A stretch of 23,936 bases of DNA from Ilumatobacteraceae bacterium. GTDB taxonomy: Bacteria > Actinomycetota > Acidimicrobiia > Acidimicrobiales > Ilumatobacteraceae. Position numbers and translations under genes: made by a program. Shown in pieces: positions 21,941-23,936 of the stretch; position 1 is the first letter of the stretch; the number at the start of each line of letters is the position of its first letter. The stretch spans positions 1 to 23,936 of the forward strand of contig JALRDI010000238.1 in assembly GCA_023257035.1 (NCBI GenBank). Reading direction: 5' to 3'. The notes below the pieces were generated by a model that had not been told where the DNA came from, searched no databases, and worked only from the letters and a program-made list of their open reading frames with translations.

Positions 21941-22927
21941 GTGACCAGGGTTCTGTCGTGTATTCAGCCAACGGGAGATGTCCATCTCGGCAATTACTTA
22001 GGCGCACTCCGAAACTGGGTCAGCGGTCAGCACGACAAAGACGTGTATCACGGAATTGTCGATCTTCACGCGCTTACGGTGACGACACAACCTGGGATCG
22101 TCGGTGAATCAACGGTCAGTCTCGCAGCAATGTTGTTCGCGATCGGACTCGACCCGAATGTGGCAACAATCTTTGTTCAGAGCCATGTGCCAGAGCATTC
22201 ACAGCTTGGTTGGGTTATGGAATGCACGGTTTCGTATGGCGAACTGTCACGTATGACACAGTTCAAAGATAAATCCGCAAAGCGCGAAACTGACTTCGTC
22301 GCCGCTGGGTTATTCACCTACCCTGCACTTCAGGCCGCTGACATCTTGCTCTACGACGCGAATGAGGTTCCGGTGGGTGATGACCAGCGTCAGCACATTG
22401 AAATCACTCGCGATATTGCAATCCGCTTCAACAGCCGTTTCGGCGACACATTTGTGATTCCGGAAGCGGTCACTCCTGCAGCAGGAGCCCGAGTAATGGA
22501 TCTACAGGCTCCAACGTCGAAGATGTCAAAGTCATCAGACTCCGATGCGGGATGCGTGTTCTTACTTGACGATCCAAAATCGATCGAAAAGAAATTCAAA
22601 CGGGCGGTCACCGATTCCGATTCCGAGGTGCGGTACAACGTTTCAGAAAAGCCGGGGGTATCAAATCTCCTCGACATTCTTGCAGCAGCGAGTGGTGGAA
22701 CTGCCGAGTCGCTTGCGGGTGAATACTCGCAGTACGGCCCTCTGAAGAACGATGCGGCAAACGCGGTCATTGCGATGCTCGAACCCATCCAAACGCGTTA
22801 TCACGAGTTGATGGACGATCGAGCCGAGTTACAGCGGCTGTTAAACGTTGGAGCAGAAAAAGCGCAGGAGCAAGCTGTCGCAACACTGAACCGGGCGTAC
22901 GAAGCCATTGGGCTCCTCCCCCGCTAG
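21941..22927 (+). CDS. trpS: Tryptophanyl-tRNA synthetase
   Basis: This 328-residue class I aminoacyl-tRNA synthetase has the HIGH-equivalent motif in QPTGDVHLGNYLGALRNW (His15-Leu-Gly-Asn18) and KMSKS at residues 194-198. GDDQRQHIEITRDIA is the Trp-AMP-side signature. GTG 21941 is preferred over frame extensions upstream because it gives the standard N-terminus (RVLSCIQPTG) and normal length, and because a -10-like TATCCT stands 6 nt before it. The first codons of the alternative would overlap scpA. The gene is intact. Confidence 0.95.
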   Translation: MTRVLSCIQPTGDVHLGNYLGALRNWVSGQHDKDVYHGIVDLHALTVTTQPGIVGESTVSLAAMLFAIGLDPNVATIFVQSHVPEHSQLGWVMECTVSYGELSRMTQFKDKSAKRETDFVAAGLFTYPALQAADILLYDANEVPVGDDQRQHIEITRDIAIRFNSRFGDTFVIPEAVTPAAGARVMDLQAPTSKMSKSSDSDAGCVFLLDDPKSIEKKFKRAVTDSDSEVRYNVSEKPGVSNLLDILAAASGGTAESLAGEYSQYGPLKNDAANAVIAMLEPIQTRYHELMDDRAELQRLLNVGAEKAQEQAVATLNRAYEAIGLLPR

Positions 22928-23717
22928 CACAACCTTCCCCGAAGTTTCTCGGAAGGCGGTCGACCGAACGCTGTTTCGGCTCGCTCTTCCAGCACTCGGA
23001 ACACTCGCAGTTGAGCCGCTGTATGTCGCTACCGACACAGCAATCATTGGGCGCGTTGGCGCCGAAGAACTTGCGGGACTTGCTGCGGCAGCAACTGTCT
23101 TGGCCCTAGTTGTGGCTGGAACAAACTTCCTCGCCTATGGAACTACCGAACGAGTCGCAAATGCCAGAGGTGCGAGCGACAGCACTCGGGCTATTTCATT
23201 TGCTCGTCATGCGATGATTCTGGGTGCACTCATAGGTCTGCTTGCATGCGTGCTCTTACTGGCCTTCGCAGAACCATTGGTTTCTGCATTGGGAGCAGGT
23301 GATGAGGTCACCTCTCACGGGACTCGGTATTTGCAGGTCGCTTCCCTGGGGTTGCCTGCAGTCGTTTCGATGATTGCTGCCCAAGGAGTACTTCGCGGAC
23401 ATGCTGACTACCGACGTCCGTTTGTTGTTCTCATGGTGAGCAACGTCCTCAATGCAGTGATTGAAATTCCCTTGGTCTTTTGGGCAGGCTGGTCAATCAC
23501 CGGCTCTGCTCTATCTACAGTCATCGCTCAATACGTGGGAGCGATGTGGCTAGTCAAAATCTGTGTTCCGCATCTTTCCAATAGCGAAGACTGGCGACTT
23601 GACCGAAAGATGTTGTTTGATCTCCTGCGTGTTGGGCGTGATCTCGGTATTCGAGTGTTCTCGATGCTCGCGATTTTCACTTCCGGCACAGTCCTCGCAG
23701 CGAGGGTGAGCGGGTAG
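22908..23717 (+). CDS. MATE family efflux transporter (DinF-like), truncated by chimeric join
   Basis: The frame encodes 269 residues, against about 440-460 for complete members. It has the N-terminal LALPALGTLAVEPLYVATDT and AIIGRVGAEELAGLAAAATV, then about six membrane helices, as in DinF-like sodium- or proton-driven multidrug exporters. The sequence is family-like up to SGTVLAARVS and then stops at TAG 23715-23717, which lies inside foreign sequence. The true gene therefore continues elsewhere, and the stop is not biological. The probable start TTG 22908 overlaps the end of trpS by 20 bp, so the two are likely co-transcribed. Confidence 0.85.
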   Translation: MGSSPASTTFPEVSRKAVDRTLFRLALPALGTLAVEPLYVATDTAIIGRVGAEELAGLAAAATVLALVVAGTNFLAYGTTERVANARGASDSTRAISFARHAMILGALIGLLACVLLLAFAEPLVSALGAGDEVTSHGTRYLQVASLGLPAVVSMIAAQGVLRGHADYRRPFVVLMVSNVLNAVIEIPLVFWAGWSITGSALSTVIAQYVGAMWLVKICVPHLSNSEDWRLDRKMLFDLLRVGRDLGIRVFSMLAIFTSGTVLAARVSG

Positions 23718-23936
23718 TTCCATGGCGCGATGACACCGACGATGCCGACCGGGTGACGCAACTGGCGCACCCGGGTCAACAGCGGCAGGGCGCCGCGAGG
23801 CCGACGAGGTCTCAGCGCCTTGTCAGCCACGCGGGCGTAATGCTGGATGTTCAGCGCGACGTCGAGGACCTCCTCCATCGCATCACGCCGGGCCTTCCCT
23901 GTTTCGACCTGGATGAGGTCGAGCAGGGTGTCACGC
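23697..23936 (-). CDS. Aldehyde dehydrogenase fragment (succinate-semialdehyde-type), foreign contig tail
   Basis: Read on the minus strand from the contig end, an open frame gives DLIQVETGKARRDAMEEVLD, then HYARVADKALRP, and finally HPVGIVGVIAPWNYPLTLAA. This is the N-terminal third of an NAD(P)-dependent aldehyde dehydrogenase of the GabD2/succinic-semialdehyde type. WNYPL is the family cofactor-domain motif. Homology ends at LAA, where the sequence becomes MATE coding sequence on the other strand. GC is about 68% in 23721-23936 (146 of 216 counted) against about 52-53% in the 120 bases before the join. The catalytic Cys and Glu are not reached. It is best treated as a piece from another genome joined during library preparation or assembly. 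Confidence 0.88.

Noticed and set aside
1..23936. tRNA or rRNA genes, CRISPR arrays, insertion sequences, prophage or defence genes.
   Set aside because: All gaps between genes are about 130 bp or less and contain no cloverleaf, regular spaced repeats, transposase or terminal inverted repeats that I could see.

Overview
The window looks like one complete metagenome-assembled contig rather than a clean chromosomal slice. Its first 30 bases are a near-perfect Illumina adapter. From about 23,700 onward it carries a foreign, much GC-richer piece of an aldehyde dehydrogenase gene that interrupts a transporter gene. The roughly 23.65 kb between is coherent, dense bacterial sequence of about 52-53% GC where I counted it. 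Several things point to an actinobacterium, probably of the Acidimicrobiia type. The protein families are actinobacterial in character: a PucD-type xanthine dehydrogenase, an EPSP synthase with an AGTTSRF loop, a scpA-scpB-rluB cluster and a Rip3-like site-2 protease. GTG and TTG starts are frequent. Many operon-leading genes have a TANNNT -10 box only 6-7 nt before the start codon, which implies leaderless mRNAs.

Layout. (1) 31-1535: end of an ABC permease, a TTG-started substrate-binding lipoprotein of the NMT1/NitT-TauT-like type, then a strong intrinsic terminator. (2) 1590-4971: a CrtI-like FAD oxidoreductase on the minus strand, divergent from a VanX-type D-Ala-D-Ala dipeptidase that is translationally coupled to an M50 intramembrane protease. 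The divergent pair has only 23 bp between start codons, and the two -10 boxes interlock. (3) 4983-9163, minus strand: a three-subunit molybdenum xanthine dehydrogenase operon (FAD, 2Fe-2S and Mo subunits) followed 10 nt later by a purine-type phosphoribosyltransferase. (4) 9276-11252, plus strand: a cytochrome P450 and a TauE/SafE-type permease. (5) 11379-17400: a complete dipeptide/oligopeptide ABC importer in the order ATPase, ATPase, binding protein, permease, permease. It is preceded by a candidate promoter with a dyad between its -35 and -10. (6) 17405-21878, minus strand: scpA-scpB-rluB-tyrA-aroA, joined by 4-nt overlaps or a 1-nt gap. (7) 21941-23717: trpS, then a truncated MATE exporter that runs into the chimeric tail.

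Functionally this is mostly import, salvage and housekeeping: two ABC importers, purine oxidation versus salvage, peptidoglycan dipeptide cleavage next to a membrane protease, aromatic amino-acid synthesis, and chromosome condensation. I saw no RNA genes, CRISPR arrays, insertion sequences or prophage genes, and no gene-free stretch longer than about 130 bases. I found no clearly new multi-gene system. The most unusual biology is in the promoters: leaderless starts, one interlocked bidirectional promoter, and a G-free leader. The most consequential observation for any user is that both contig ends are artefactual.
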